From Bacteroidia bacterium (GTDB taxonomy: Bacteria; Bacteroidota; Bacteroidia; Flavobacteriales; Flavobacteriaceae), in contig JAUIEK010000005.1 in assembly GCA_030428865.1 (NCBI GenBank), forward strand, positions 62,001 through 126,000: a stretch of DNA of 64,000 nt, read 5' to 3'. Under the pieces are notes generated by a model. The model searched no databases and was not told where the DNA came from. It worked only from the letters and a program-made list of their open reading frames with translations. This document shows, in pieces, positions 52,430-62,764 of this stretch; position 1 is the first letter of the stretch; every line of letters begins with the position of its first letter. The position numbers and the translations under genes were made by a program.

Positions 52430-53521
52430 ATGAAGACGGTCACTTTTTCTAGAATAGATAAAGCTAAGTTCTTTAGAACATTAAATAAACGGGTAAATAG
52501 TTACTTTAAAGAAAATAACTTAAAAAAAACAGGTAATTGGAAATTGTATATTAAAGCAATTATCATGTTTGCTCTTTACTTAGTTCCTTTTGTGTTAATT
52601 CTTACCATTTCTATGCCTAATTGGTTACAGTTACTATTAGTTGTAATCATTGGAGTTGGAATGGCGGGCGTTGGCATGAATGTAATGCACGATAGCAACC
52701 ACGAATCTTTTTCTAGTAAAAAATGGGTAAATAAACTTATGGGAAGCAGTTTATATTTATTAGCTGGAAATGTATTTAACTGGAAAGTGCAGCACAATGT
52801 TTTACACCACACATTTACCAATATAAAAGATCATGATGAAGACATGGATGCTGGTAGAATTATTCGTTTTTCAAAACATGCTAAATGGAGAAGAATTCAT
52901 GTCTTACAAAAATACTACTCTATATTACTATACGGACTTTTAACGATTAACTGGGCAATCACAACAGATTTTAAACAACTACACGGTTATTTAAAAAGAA
53001 AATTATACCAAGGAAAAGCTCCAAATCCTGCAAAAGAATGGACAAAACTAATTATTGCTAAAATAGTATACTATGCTATTTGGATCGTTCTTCCGTTAAC
53101 AGTACTGAATATTGTTTGGTGGAAAGTCCTTATTGGTTTTTTTGTGATGCATTATGTTGCCGGAATGATTCTAAGCTTAATCTTTCAACTAGCTCATATT
53201 GTTCCGAACACAGAGACACCACTACCAGATAAAGAAGGAAATATAGAACATACTTGGGCTGTACATCAATTATACACTACCTCTAACTTTGCACCAACAA
53301 ACTGGTTTATCAATTTTTATACAGGTGGATTAAATTACCAAGTAGAGCATCATATCTTTCCTCATATTTCTCATATTCATTATAAAAAATTAGCTAAAAT
53401 TGTAAAGAAAACAGCTAAAGAATTTAATCTTCCTTACAATGAATATCAATCTACAAGGAAAGCAATTATTGAACATTTTAGACACATTGGTAGTTTAGGT
53501 GAAAAACCTCAAATGGCGTAA
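52430..53521 (+). CDS. Membrane fatty acid desaturase
   Basis: A 363-residue membrane di-iron desaturase with three histidine boxes: HDSNHESF (HxxxH), VLHHTFTN with the preceding VQHN (HxxHH), and YQVEHHIFPHISH (QxxHH, the third box of front-end or acyl-lipid desaturases). Hydrophobic segments occur between them. It introduces double bonds in membrane lipids, possibly of the delta-6 or delta-9 type; the position cannot be told from sequence. aspC begins 2 bases downstream. Confidence 0.92.
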   Translation: MKTVTFSRIDKAKFFRTLNKRVNSYFKENNLKKTGNWKLYIKAIIMFALYLVPFVLILTISMPNWLQLLLVVIIGVGMAGVGMNVMHDSNHESFSSKKWVNKLMGSSLYLLAGNVFNWKVQHNVLHHTFTNIKDHDEDMDAGRIIRFSKHAKWRRIHVLQKYYSILLYGLLTINWAITTDFKQLHGYLKRKLYQGKAPNPAKEWTKLIIAKIVYYAIWIVLPLTVLNIVWWKVLIGFFVMHYVAGMILSLIFQLAHIVPNTETPLPDKEGNIEHTWAVHQLYTTSNFAPTNWFINFYTGGLNYQVEHHIFPHISHIHYKKLAKIVKKTAKEFNLPYNEYQSTRKAIIEHFRHIGSLGEKPQMA

Positions 53522-53523
53522 GC

Positions 53524-54711
53524 ATGAAGCAGTATTTATCGGATAGAATTCAAAGTTTACCAACATCTCAAACATTGGCAATGGCAGCGAAAGCTAGAGA
53601 GCTAAAAGCTGCTGGAAAAGACATTATTAGTCTTAGTTTGGGAGAGCCTGATTTTAATACTCCAGATTTCATTAAAGATGCTGCTATTAAAGCCATTAAT
53701 GATAATTACAACTCTTATACACCTGTTGATGGTTATGTAGAATTAAAAGAGGCTATTTGTGAGAAATTCTATCGTGATAATGGATTACGTTATAACCCTA
53801 ATCAAATTGTGGTTTCTACAGGCGCAAAACAATCTATTGCCAATGTAGCACAAGTGCTGCTAAATCCGGGTGATGAAATACTGTTGCCCGCTCCTTATTG
53901 GGTTAGCTATTCTGCAATAGCTACTTTATGTGAGGCAAAGTTTGTAGAGATTCCATCAACTATTGATAATAACTTTAAAATTACTCCAGAGCAATTGGAA
54001 GCTGCCATTTCTCCTAAAACAAAAATGGTTTTTTTCAATTCACCTAATAACCCTAGTGGAACCATTTACTCTGAAAGTGAGTTTAGAGCATTGGCTAAAG
54101 TCTTAGAAAAATATCCTGACATCTTTATATTATCTGATGAAATCTATGAGCATATTAATTACGGCAAAAAGCCTTTTAGTTTTGCTGCCATAGAATCTAT
54201 GTATGATAGAACAATAACCGTTAATGGTTTAGCAAAGGCCTTTGCAATGACAGGCTGGAGAATTGGTTATATTGGCGCTCCTGAATGGATAGCAAAAGCT
54301 TGTACAAAAATGCAAGGTCAAATTACATCTGGTGCAAATTGTATTGCACAAAGAGCTGCCATTACAGCTGTTTTAGCACCTGTAGAAAAAATTCAATACA
54401 TGGTAGATACGTTTGAGAGTCGCAGAAATATGGTGCTAGATTTACTCGGAAAGATAAAAGGATTTACACTTAATATTCCTGATGGTGCTTTCTACATTTT
54501 TCCAGATATCTCTGATTTTTTTGGAAAGACTATTAACGGAGTAACCATTCAAAATGCAAATGATTTTTCAATGTTCTTATTAGAAAAAGCGAATGTTGCT
54601 ACCGTTACTGGTGATGCTTTTGGTGCTCCTAACTGTATTCGAATTTCATATGCCGCTTCTGAAGCTCAACTTAAAGAAGCTATTACAAGGATAAAAAACG
54701 TTCTAGCTTAA
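53524..54711 (+). CDS. aspC: Pyridoxal phosphate-dependent aminotransferase (aspartate type)
   Basis: A 395-residue fold-type I aminotransferase: ISLSLGEPDFNTPDFIK, YTPVDGYVELKEAI, STGAKQSIANV, NSPNNPSGTIYSE, LSDEIYEHINYG and the PLP lysine in VNGLAKAFAMTGWRIGY. The motif set is of the aspartate/prephenate aminotransferase group (AspB-like, class Ib). It interconverts aspartate and oxaloacetate. Gene symbol by analogy; exact specificity not determined. Confidence 0.9.
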   Translation: MKQYLSDRIQSLPTSQTLAMAAKARELKAAGKDIISLSLGEPDFNTPDFIKDAAIKAINDNYNSYTPVDGYVELKEAICEKFYRDNGLRYNPNQIVVSTGAKQSIANVAQVLLNPGDEILLPAPYWVSYSAIATLCEAKFVEIPSTIDNNFKITPEQLEAAISPKTKMVFFNSPNNPSGTIYSESEFRALAKVLEKYPDIFILSDEIYEHINYGKKPFSFAAIESMYDRTITVNGLAKAFAMTGWRIGYIGAPEWIAKACTKMQGQITSGANCIAQRAAITAVLAPVEKIQYMVDTFESRRNMVLDLLGKIKGFTLNIPDGAFYIFPDISDFFGKTINGVTIQNANDFSMFLLEKANVATVTGDAFGAPNCIRISYAASEAQLKEAITRIKNVLA

Positions 54712-54715
54712 GAGT

Positions 54716-54931
54716 TTAGAATAACACCAAAACTAAAACAAGAGTAAAAAGTGATACTTTTAAAATAGCTCCTGTTTGGCTTGCTAATTTATCGTGATAA
54801 TTTAGAAAAGAAGATTTCATTTGAGATACTGATTTTGATTTCATATCTCTTATACTTTGACGAATTTCTTGCTTATAAGCAGAAGTTAAAATTCCTCTTT
54901 CAATGACTCGTGGGTGTGCAAAAGATTTCAT
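54716..54931 (-). CDS. Small protein with C-terminal membrane helix
   Basis: A 71-residue protein, positively charged in its first 40 residues (AYKQEIRQSIRDMKSKS) and ending in one hydrophobic helix (ILKVSLFTLVLVLVLF) at the very C-terminus, as in tail-anchored proteins. It ends 4 bases from the aspC stop (convergent). I do not recognise it; it may be a genuine conserved small gene because it has a proper ATG and even codon use. Confidence 0.5.
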   Translation of the reverse strand: MKSFAHPRVIERGILTSAYKQEIRQSIRDMKSKSVSQMKSSFLNYHDKLASQTGAILKVSLFTLVLVLVLF

Positions 54932-55184
54932 AATTCATTATTTTAATTTGTTAGTATACTCTAAAGACGTATTTAAAAATCTTTTGTTACATGTAGCATA
55001 GCAGCTCCTTGCAGAAGGAATGTTATTTAAAAATGATTTAATTAATTATAAATCAGTGTTTTAATTGCCAAAACAATATACCGTCACACATTATAACATA
55101 TTTCTTTTTTTAGATTTTTTTAACGAAAAAGTGCTATTTTTTTCAAAATAGCACTTTCAAAAATCTTTACCTTTTTTATCAAAA
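54932..55184. other. Spacer before ftsZ end
   Basis: About 250 bases between the small tail-anchored gene and the ftsZ stop. It holds the ftsZ terminator at 55126-55157 and otherwise nothing recognisable. Confidence 0.5.
55126..55157 (-). terminator. Terminator after ftsZ, end of the dcw operon
   Basis: Stem AAAGTGCTATTTT/AAAATAGCACTTT with a GAAA loop, followed on the minus strand by Ts (AGCACTTTTT). It is 27 bases beyond the ftsZ stop. Confidence 0.88.
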
Positions 55185-57077
55185 TCAATCTACATTATCG
55201 TGCAAGAAAGAATTGTTAGTACGAATCTGAACATCATCTTTATCTTCATCTTTTTTTAATGATGTTTCTGTTTTGCTAATAGCAGTTTCATTACCTTCTA
55301 AATCTACTCCCATCCTTTTATATGCAGGTTGACGCTCAATTTCATCGATATTCTTATTCATTTGATCAGTAAACTTATAGTTAAACCCTTTCATTTTTTT
55401 ACGTCTTTCTTCTGCTCTTTTTTGAATTTCAGCAATCGTTAAGCTTAAAGGAGAAACCTCTTCACTTTCTGTTTCAATTTCATTAATCTCCTTTTGGGTC
55501 TTATTCGTTTTAAATTCAAATTGTAATTCTTCTTCAACTATACTTGAAGATTTTTCAATAGAAGAACTTTTATTAATTGTAGGTTTTACATCAAAGTCTT
55601 CTAAAACATATCTTTTTTCAATCGCTTTTTCGTTTTTAATCACAACTTCTACCGGATCCACAACCTCTATATCAAAAATAGTCTCCTTATTTTCTACTTT
55701 TTTTTCTGTTCCATTTGGTTTGATTTCTTCATAACTATTCAAAGGTAAATCAAATAACAAATCAGCTTGAATTTCTTCTACTTGCTCTATTTCCTGCTTA
55801 ATCGTGGTTACGTCTGTAATTACAAAATCATCATCAGAAATGGTATTTGGGAACACTTCTTCATACACTACATTGATCTTTTTTATAGCCTCTGTAGTAG
55901 GAATCAAGTTTGATTCTAACTCTTCAACAGATTCTTCATCTTCTAAAACATGTACTATTTTTTTCTTTGCTTGAGGTAATTCGTCCAATTCTGATGTTTT
56001 TGAAACAGTATCCTCAGAAAAATCATAGGTAGCTTTTTGCTCATCTTCTAATGTGTGAATGATTTTTTTCACTTCAGTATTCGTAATATTACTCTGCTGA
56101 TCTGCCGCAAAGCCAGTAGCTACCACAGTTATAGATATTGCATCACCCAGCTCTTCATCTTCTCCAATACCCATAATGATATTAGCTTCATATCCTGCTT
56201 CTGTTTGAATATGGTCATTAATTTCTCCTATTTCATCTAAAGTAACCTCACTACTTCCAGAAACGATAAGAAGTAATACGTTTTTAGCTCCTGTAATTTT
56301 ATTGTCATTCAACAAAGGAGAATCCAACGCCTTAACAATTGCACTTTTAGCTCGTTCTTTTCCTGATTCTTTTGCAGAACCCATAATAGCTGTACCACTA
56401 TTAGAAAGAACTGTTTTGGCATCATGTAAATCAATATTTTGTTTGTAGTGATGCGTTATTACTTCCGCAATTCCTCTGGCAGCTGTAGAAAGCACTTCAT
56501 CTGCTTTTGAAAAACCTGCCTTAAAGCCTAGATTTCCATAGACTTCTCTTAACTTATTATTGTTGATAACAATTAAAGAATCTACATTTTTACGTAATGC
56601 ATCGATTCCTATTTGAGCTTGTTTTGAGCGCATTCTTCCTTCAAACTGAAACGGCATGGTTACAATCCCAACTGTTAAGATATCCATGTCTTTAGCAATC
56701 TTTGCAATAATTGGAGCAGCTCCTGTACCTGTACCGCCTCCCATTCCAGCAGTAATGAATACCATTTTTGTTTGGGTATTCAGCATTTGCTGAATCTCAA
56801 TTATACTTTCTTTTGCGGCTTGCTCCCCAACTTCTGGGTTGGCTCCCGCCCCTAAACCAGCAGTTAAACTTGCTCCTAACTGAATTTTATTTGGAACAGG
56901 GCTATTTTCTAATGCCTGAGCATCGGTGTTACAAATAACAAAATCTACTCCCCTAATGTTTTGCTGAAACATGTGATTTACAGCATTGCTACCACCACCA
57001 CCAACACCAATTACTTTAATTGTATTAGACTGTGATTTTGGCATGTCAAATAAAATGTTATCAAATTCTGCGCTCAT
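55185..57077 (-). CDS. ftsZ: Cell division protein FtsZ
   Basis: A 630-residue tubulin homologue. GTP-binding motifs: [17 protein letters not shown], the tubulin signature [14 protein letters not shown], and the [24 protein letters not shown] helix; the GTPase core ends near residue 320. Then comes an unusually long, acidic, low-complexity linker of about 250 residues, and the protein ends [13 protein letters not shown]. The C-terminal peptide differs from the DIPAFLRRQ type of E. coli but resembles the Bacteroidota form. It forms the Z-ring. Last gene of the dcw cluster. Confidence 0.96.
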   Translation of the reverse strand: MSAEFDNILFDMPKSQSNTIKVIGVGGGGSNAVNHMFQQNIRGVDFVICNTDAQALENSPVPNKIQLGASLTAGLGAGANPEVGEQAAKESIIEIQQMLNTQTKMVFITAGMGGGTGTGAAPIIAKIAKDMDILTVGIVTMPFQFEGRMRSKQAQIGIDALRKNVDSLIVINNNKLREVYGNLGFKAGFSKADEVLSTAARGIAEVITHHYKQNIDLHDAKTVLSNSGTAIMGSAKESGKERAKSAIVKALDSPLLNDNKITGAKNVLLLIVSGSSEVTLDEIGEINDHIQTEAGYEANIIMGIGEDEELGDAISITVVATGFAADQQSNITNTEVKKIIHTLEDEQKATYDFSEDTVSKTSELDELPQAKKKIVHVLEDEESVEELESNLIPTTEAIKKINVVYEEVFPNTISDDDFVITDVTTIKQEIEQVEEIQADLLFDLPLNSYEEIKPNGTEKKVENKETIFDIEVVDPVEVVIKNEKAIEKRYVLEDFDVKPTINKSSSIEKSSSIVEEELQFEFKTNKTQKEINEIETESEEVSPLSLTIAEIQKRAEERRKKMKGFNYKFTDQMNKNIDEIERQPAYKRMGVDLEGNETAISKTETSLKKDEDKDDVQIRTNNSFLHDNVD

Positions 57078-57103
57078 AATAACTTTTTTATTGATTTATA
57101 TTT

Positions 57104-58417
57104 TTATTCTGCGTTATCTAAAAAATCTTTTAATCCTTCCGTAAACTTCTCAAAGAATGATTTCTTTTTAGGTTTTGGTTCTTTTTTAATCTCTTCTTCT
57201 TTTCCTATATTTTTTGGTTGTTCTTCAACAACTACCAGTTCCTCTTCTTCTTTCTTTTCTTTTTTAAGCCCTTCCATTAGTAAACCTACTGCTGTTGCAT
57301 AAGAAGGACTAGAAAGTGAATCTTCTGAGTCTCCTGCCAAATGCTCATTAGGATAGCCTATTCTAGCATCCATTCCTGTAATATATTCTACCAACTGGCG
57401 TAGGTGTTTTAACTGCGATCCGCCTCCTGTTAAAACAATCCCTGCAATTAATTTTCCTTTTTGCGTTTCGTGCCCATAATTCTTTATTTCTACATACACA
57501 TGTTCAACAATTTCTTGTACTCTTGCATGGATAATTTTTGACAGGTTTTTAAGTGTAATTTCTTTAGGCTCTCTACCTCGCAAACCTGGAATAGAAACAA
57601 TTTCTGTTTCTTTATTTTCTCCTGGCCAAGCAGATCCGAATTTTATTTTCAATAATTCTGCCTGTTTTTCAATAATGGAACATCCTTCTTTAATATCTTC
57701 GGTAATCACATTTCCTCCAAACGGGATCACAGCTGTGTGCCTTATAATTCCGTCTTTAAAAATTGCTAAATCCGTTGTTCCTCCTCCAATATCAATAAGA
57801 GCAACTCCTGCTTCTTTTTCTTCTTGACTAAGAACTGATGAAGCAGATGCAAGAGGCTCTAATGTAATATTAGCGAGATTCAACCCCGCACTTTTTACAC
57901 ATCTTCCAATATTTCTAATGGAGGAAACTTGCCCTACAACAACATGAAAATTTGCTTCTAATCTGCCGCCGTACATTCCTACAGGCTCTTTAATATCTGG
58001 CTGACTATCAACTTTAAATTCTTGAGGCAGTACATGAATAATCTCTTCTCCTGGCAACATCACAAGCTTGTGAACCTGATTTACTAGCTTATAAATATCT
58101 GCTTCATCAATTACTTCATCTGCATTTTCTCTTGTAATGTAATCGCTATGATGAAGACTTCTAATATGTTGCCCAGCAATACCCACTACAACATCATCTA
58201 TTTTTTGACCTGAGACACTCTCTGCTTCTTCTACAGCTTGCTGAATGGATTGTATAGTTTGAGTTATATTACTAACTACACCTCTTTTAACGCCCAAACT
58301 TTTGGCTTTACCAATACCTAAAATTTCTAGTTTGCCATATTCATTCTTACGACCAATCATGGCTACAATTTTAGTAGTCCCTATATCTAAACCAACTGCT
58401 ATCATTTCATTTTTCAT
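57104..58417 (-). CDS. ftsA: Cell division protein FtsA
   Basis: A 437-residue actin-like ATPase: VGLDIGTTKIVAMIG (phosphate 1), the 1C domain (VSGQKIDDVVVGIAGQHIRS), ALIDIGGGTTDLAIF (phosphate 2), VLTGGGSQLKHLR. The C-terminal region is lysine- and glutamate-rich and ends FFEKFTEGLKDFLDNAE, an amphipathic membrane-targeting helix. It links FtsZ to the membrane. Between ftsQ and ftsZ. Confidence 0.95.
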   Translation of the reverse strand: MKNEMIAVGLDIGTTKIVAMIGRKNEYGKLEILGIGKAKSLGVKRGVVSNITQTIQSIQQAVEEAESVSGQKIDDVVVGIAGQHIRSLHHSDYITRENADEVIDEADIYKLVNQVHKLVMLPGEEIIHVLPQEFKVDSQPDIKEPVGMYGGRLEANFHVVVGQVSSIRNIGRCVKSAGLNLANITLEPLASASSVLSQEEKEAGVALIDIGGGTTDLAIFKDGIIRHTAVIPFGGNVITEDIKEGCSIIEKQAELLKIKFGSAWPGENKETEIVSIPGLRGREPKEITLKNLSKIIHARVQEIVEHVYVEIKNYGHETQKGKLIAGIVLTGGGSQLKHLRQLVEYITGMDARIGYPNEHLAGDSEDSLSSPSYATAVGLLMEGLKKEKKEEEELVVVEEQPKNIGKEEEIKKEPKPKKKSFFEKFTEGLKDFLDNAE

Positions 58418-58423
58418 TGTTGA

Positions 58424-59149
58424 TTATTTTATTCCCACAACTTGGTTGTGAAATTTTAGATTTATGGTTTTATAGTTATAAATTGACTTATCAGTCAGTG
58501 TTTTACTATAGAATATCTTTAGTTTTTTAAACTTGTTTTCTAGATTTTTTTTTGATCCAAAATCAATTATATAGATTCCGCTTCTTACAGTAAAAAGATA
58601 TTCCCCATTCGCTTTTCTATTAATTCCTGTAATCTCTTTCTTGAGAAATTTATCCTTACTCATAAATAGCAGTAAGTCATAAACCTCTTCTATATTTTCT
58701 TTCTTAAATACTCCTGAAACAACAGGAACTCTAGCCGAAAAATTTTGAGACAATGGTATTTCAAATCCCTTTGAATCAATATAATAAGAGCTTTCATCTT
58801 TTAGTATTCGTGCTATTGGAACACGTTCTTTTATAGTTGCAAAAAACTGTCCGTTTATTGTTGTGTAAACGGTTGCACTTTCTATATAAGGGTTGGATGA
58901 AAGCCGTTCTTCTAGATGGTATAAATCTACTTTAGATTTTGCAAGGTTCTGTAACGTGTCTTGTTTTTGTATTAACAATTTATTAACCATAGAAGCTGTC
59001 AAAAATCGTGCTTCTCTGTTTTCAAACTTAACTCCAATTGTTGTTATTTTCTTTTTATTATTTCTCGCATTTGTAAAACCATACAAAAACCCTAACGCTA
59101 TAAATAGCAAAACTAAAAACAGGTATTTTATAATTCTTTTAAACTTCAT
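58424..59149 (-). CDS. ftsQ: Cell division protein FtsQ
   Basis: A 241-residue bitopic protein with one N-terminal helix (IIKYLFLVLLFIALGFLYGF) and a periplasmic POTRA-type domain (FLTASMVNKLLIQKQ, RLSSNPYIESATVYTTINGQF). Weak conservation is typical of FtsQ; position between murC and ftsA supports it. It overlaps murC by 11 bases. Confidence 0.9.
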   Translation of the reverse strand: MKFKRIIKYLFLVLLFIALGFLYGFTNARNNKKKITTIGVKFENREARFLTASMVNKLLIQKQDTLQNLAKSKVDLYHLEERLSSNPYIESATVYTTINGQFFATIKERVPIARILKDESSYYIDSKGFEIPLSQNFSARVPVVSGVFKKENIEEVYDLLLFMSKDKFLKKEITGINRKANGEYLFTVRSGIYIIDFGSKKNLENKFKKLKIFYSKTLTDKSIYNYKTINLKFHNQVVGIK

Positions 59150-60491
59150 TACCAGAGAGTTTTAAGAGTTTTTTGCAAACCTCATCAACCATAAGTCCAA
59201 CATCACCAGCTCCCAACATTGCTACTATTTTTGCACCGCTATCTTTAATATCTGAAACTAAAGATTCTTTAGTACTCAGTTTTTTGCTTGTTACAGTAAC
59301 TTTACTCAAAAGCCACTCAGAATTTACTCCTTCTATTGGAAGTTCTCTTGCTGGATAAATATCTAACAACAATACCTCGTCAAATAGTGATAACGCCTTA
59401 GAAAAATCATCCGCAAAATCTCTTGTCCTACTAAATAAATGTGGTTGAAAAACTACTACCGACTTATCTTTTGGGTACATTTCTTGTATTGATTTTGCAA
59501 CTGCTTCAATTTCGGTTGGATGATGTGCATAATCATCAATAAGCACTAGATCTTCTCTCTTAATTCTATAAGAAAACCTTCTTTCTATCCCTTTAAAAGT
59601 CAGCAATCGCTTCTTTATATCCAACAAACTCACACCGTAACGATTTGCCATTGTTAATGCCGCCATAGCATTCATAATATTATGAGCTCCAGGTAATGAA
59701 AACTCAATATCTTCTATAGATTCATTTGGTGTGTTTACATCAAAAACATACGTTCCATCATTAATTCTTACGTTCGTAGCAGTATAATCTGATTGATCTT
59801 CTATTCCGTAAGTGATTCCTTTAATAGGCAATCCATTTGCTATTACTAACTGATCAGAAACCAATTTTGAAAAATCTTGAAATGATTCTTCAAGCGCATC
59901 TGCATCTCCATAAATATCTAAGTGATCTGCATCCATAGAGGTAATACACGCAATATTTGGAGAAAGGTTAAGAAAAGAACGATCAAACTCATCCGCCTCA
60001 ACAACTGTTATTTTATTTTCTCCCAAAATAAGATTTGACTTATAGTTTTCTGATATTCCACCTAAGAAAGCTGTTGCTTTTAAAGGTTCTAATATGTGTC
60101 CTAAAATTGTTGATGTTGTTGTTTTTCCATGCGTACCAGCTATTGCAAAACAAAATGAGTTTTTGGTAATCAAACCCAATACTTCCGATCGTTTCAAAAC
60201 TGTATACTTGTGGTTTACAAAAAAGTTTAGTTCAGTATGTCTTTTAGGTATTGCAGGTGTATAAATCACTAGTGTGTTTTCTAAAGAGAAAAACGATTCA
60301 GGAATCAGCTCTTTATTATCTTCATAATGAATGAGAATACCACTTTTTTCTAGTTGTTGAGTTAAAGGAGTTTGTGTTTTATCATAACCAGCAACTTTTT
60401 TCCCCACAGCATAAAAATAGCGAGCCAAAGCACTCATACCAATGCCTCCGATACCGATTAAATAAACATTATGTATATGTTTTAAATTCAT
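59139..60491 (-). CDS. murC: UDP-N-acetylmuramate-L-alanine ligase
   Basis: A 450-residue Mur ligase. N-terminal Rossmann motif [19 protein letters not shown] loop [14 protein letters not shown], central domain SNPD-type [13 protein letters not shown] and the ALP of [15 protein letters not shown], with the last domain [14 protein letters not shown]. It adds L-Ala to UDP-MurNAc. It overlaps murG by 4 bases. Confidence 0.97.
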   Translation of the reverse strand: MNLKHIHNVYLIGIGGIGMSALARYFYAVGKKVAGYDKTQTPLTQQLEKSGILIHYEDNKELIPESFFSLENTLVIYTPAIPKRHTELNFFVNHKYTVLKRSEVLGLITKNSFCFAIAGTHGKTTTSTILGHILEPLKATAFLGGISENYKSNLILGENKITVVEADEFDRSFLNLSPNIACITSMDADHLDIYGDADALEESFQDFSKLVSDQLVIANGLPIKGITYGIEDQSDYTATNVRINDGTYVFDVNTPNESIEDIEFSLPGAHNIMNAMAALTMANRYGVSLLDIKKRLLTFKGIERRFSYRIKREDLVLIDDYAHHPTEIEAVAKSIQEMYPKDKSVVVFQPHLFSRTRDFADDFSKALSLFDEVLLLDIYPARELPIEGVNSEWLLSKVTVTSKKLSTKESLVSDIKDSGAKIVAMLGAGDVGLMVDEVCKKLLKLSGNEV

Positions 60492-61588
60492 ATATCTAAT
60501 AACTTCTCTACCTCATTTACAATTAAGTTGGTTGCATTGGGCAATGCCAACTCTTTTATATTTTCACTTAGATTTTGCTGCTTTCCTTCATCTTTTACAA
60601 GTGTTTCAAAAAGTAGCGGAAAACCATCCAACTCACTTTCTTTTAATAAAATTGCTGCATGTTTATCTGCTACTGATTTTGCATTTTTTGTTTGATGATC
60701 TTCTGCAACATTAGGTGACGGAATAAAAATTGTTGGTTTACCAACAATACACAATTCAGAAACCGAACTTGCTCCTGCTCTTGAAATGATAATATCTGCA
60801 GATGCATATGCCAAATCCATTTGATTAATAAATGGATGAATTCTTACATATTTTTTTTCTCCATACTTTTTATACTCCTCGTAGTAAAGTTTACCACACT
60901 GCCATAAAACCTGAACCTTTAATTCCTTAAAGAGTTTTAGGTTCTCTTTTACTAATTGATTGATTCTTCTTGCTCCTAAGCTGCCACCTAAAATCAATAA
61001 TGTAGTTTTTTTATTTTTTAAGTCAAACAGCTTGTTTCCTTTTTTTATTTTTTCTTTTATATGAACAGAAAGCAAATCTTCTCTAACAGGGTTTCCTGTT
61101 TTAACTATTTTTTCAGCTGGGAAAAACCGCTCTAAGTCATCGTAAGCAACACATACTTTATTTGCTCTTTTAGACAGGTATTTGTTTGTAATTCCCGGAT
61201 ACGAATTTTGCTCTTGAATAAGTGTTGGTATTTTCTTCTTGCTAGCAACCATTAATGTAGGACCACTGGCAAAACCTCCTGTGCCAATAGCAATATCTGG
61301 CTTAAATCGATTAATAATTTTCCTTGCTTTTCGCAAACTAACAAACAATTTTAAAGGAAAAATCAAATTCTGAAGCGTTATTTTTCGTTGAATTCCAGAA
61401 ATCCATAACCCTTCTATTTTATAGCCAGACTGTGGCACTTTTTCCATTTCCATTTTCCCTTTTGCTCCAACAAACAAAATATTTGCGTTTGGATAACGGA
61501 CTTTAATTTCATTTGCAATTGCAATTGCAGGATAAATATGACCTCCTGTACCTCCTCCACTAATTAGTATATTAACCGATTGTTTCAT
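60488..61588 (-). CDS. murG: UDP-N-acetylglucosamine-N-acetylmuramyl transferase MurG
   Basis: A 366-residue GT-B transferase: [19 protein letters not shown] (first G loop), [34 protein letters not shown], and [25 protein letters not shown] (UDP-GlcNAc binding). It turns lipid I into lipid II on the inner face of the membrane. It overlaps ftsW by 17 bases. Confidence 0.97.
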   Translation of the reverse strand: MKQSVNILISGGGTGGHIYPAIAIANEIKVRYPNANILFVGAKGKMEMEKVPQSGYKIEGLWISGIQRKITLQNLIFPLKLFVSLRKARKIINRFKPDIAIGTGGFASGPTLMVASKKKIPTLIQEQNSYPGITNKYLSKRANKVCVAYDDLERFFPAEKIVKTGNPVREDLLSVHIKEKIKKGNKLFDLKNKKTTLLILGGSLGARRINQLVKENLKLFKELKVQVLWQCGKLYYEEYKKYGEKKYVRIHPFINQMDLAYASADIIISRAGASSVSELCIVGKPTIFIPSPNVAEDHQTKNAKSVADKHAAILLKESELDGFPLLFETLVKDEGKQQNLSENIKELALPNATNLIVNEVEKLLDI

Positions 61589-62762
61589 GCAAAATTTCTA
61601 ATGGATTATCATCTAAAATAGACTTTTCTGTTTCTTTTTTAGATGCACTTACACTCAAGATCATTCCTAAAGCAAAACATGTCATCCAAATTGAAGTTCC
61701 TCCACTACTGATTAGCGGCAATGTTTGCCCTGTAACAGGCAACAGATTTGTAGCAACTGCCATATTTATTCCTGCTTGAAAAACAATTGGAAATCCTACT
61801 CCAATAACAAGCAAAGAACCAAAAACCGTATTGGCTTTTCGCACTGTAATTACTATCCTAAATAGTAACAAAAAGTAAACAAACACAACAAGTATAGCGC
61901 CAACCAAACCATATTCTTCTACTATGATAGCATAAATAAAATCTGAAGAAGATTGTGGCAAAAAGTTTTTTTGCACACTTTTTCCAGGACCTTTTCCAAT
62001 CAAACTCCCTGTTGCTATTGCAATCTTTGCCTTTTCTACTTGATATTGCTCTACATCATTCTTTTGTGAGAAGTTTTCAATTCTGTTTTGCCACGTATTA
62101 ATTCGGTTAGGCATTGCTCCAGGAAAAGCTTTTACTACCAGAACAAATAATGTGAGCGCTACCAATCCAACCCCAATAATATATCCAATGTATTTTATTG
62201 GATAATTACCTATAAACACCAATACCAGAACCATGAAAAACAGAATTGCTGTGGTAGAAAAGTTTGCTGGCAAAATAAGCGCTAATATTAAACCAACAGG
62301 CAACCACAACTGCCACAGACTCTCCTTAAATACAATTTTAGCATCCTTGTTTTTAGCCAAGTAACGAGCCACATACACCATTAGAACCAAACCTGCTAGT
62401 GTTGAAGTTTGAAATCCAATACCTACAAAAGGAATTTGTATCCATCTACTTGCATTCGCGCCTCCTATTGTAGTGCCTTGCAGCAGCGTATAAATCAACA
62501 GAAATACAACAACAGGCAATAACAGAACTGAACTACCACTAAAGTATCGATAAGGTATTTTATGAACCAAGTAAATGATAGCAAAGCCCATTAATAAAAG
62601 CACAATGTGTTTTACTAAATATCCTACTGTAGAACCTTTACCTACAACATATACCAAATTTGTGCTTGTACTATAAACAGGCATAAACGAAAACAAAGCC
62701 AAAAGAGCCACAACAGCCCAAATTGTCTTATCTCCCTTTATATGTTTTAGCAGCATTTTCAA
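61572..62762 (-). CDS. ftsW: Lipid II polymerase FtsW (SEDS family)
   Basis: A 396-residue SEDS membrane protein with about ten helices. Conserved: [62 protein letters not shown], and [19 protein letters not shown]. It polymerises septal peptidoglycan with a partner PBP. It lies between murD and murG. Confidence 0.95.
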   Translation of the reverse strand: MKMLLKHIKGDKTIWAVVALLALFSFMPVYSTSTNLVYVVGKGSTVGYLVKHIVLLLMGFAIIYLVHKIPYRYFSGSSVLLLPVVVFLLIYTLLQGTTIGGANASRWIQIPFVGIGFQTSTLAGLVLMVYVARYLAKNKDAKIVFKESLWQLWLPVGLILALILPANFSTTAILFFMVLVLVFIGNYPIKYIGYIIGVGLVALTLFVLVVKAFPGAMPNRINTWQNRIENFSQKNDVEQYQVEKAKIAIATGSLIGKGPGKSVQKNFLPQSSSDFIYAIIVEEYGLVGAILVVFVYFLLLFRIVITVRKANTVFGSLLVIGVGFPIVFQAGINMAVATNLLPVTGQTLPLISSGGTSIWMTCFALGMILSVSASKKETEKSILDDNPLEILHETIG

Positions 62763-62764
62763 AA

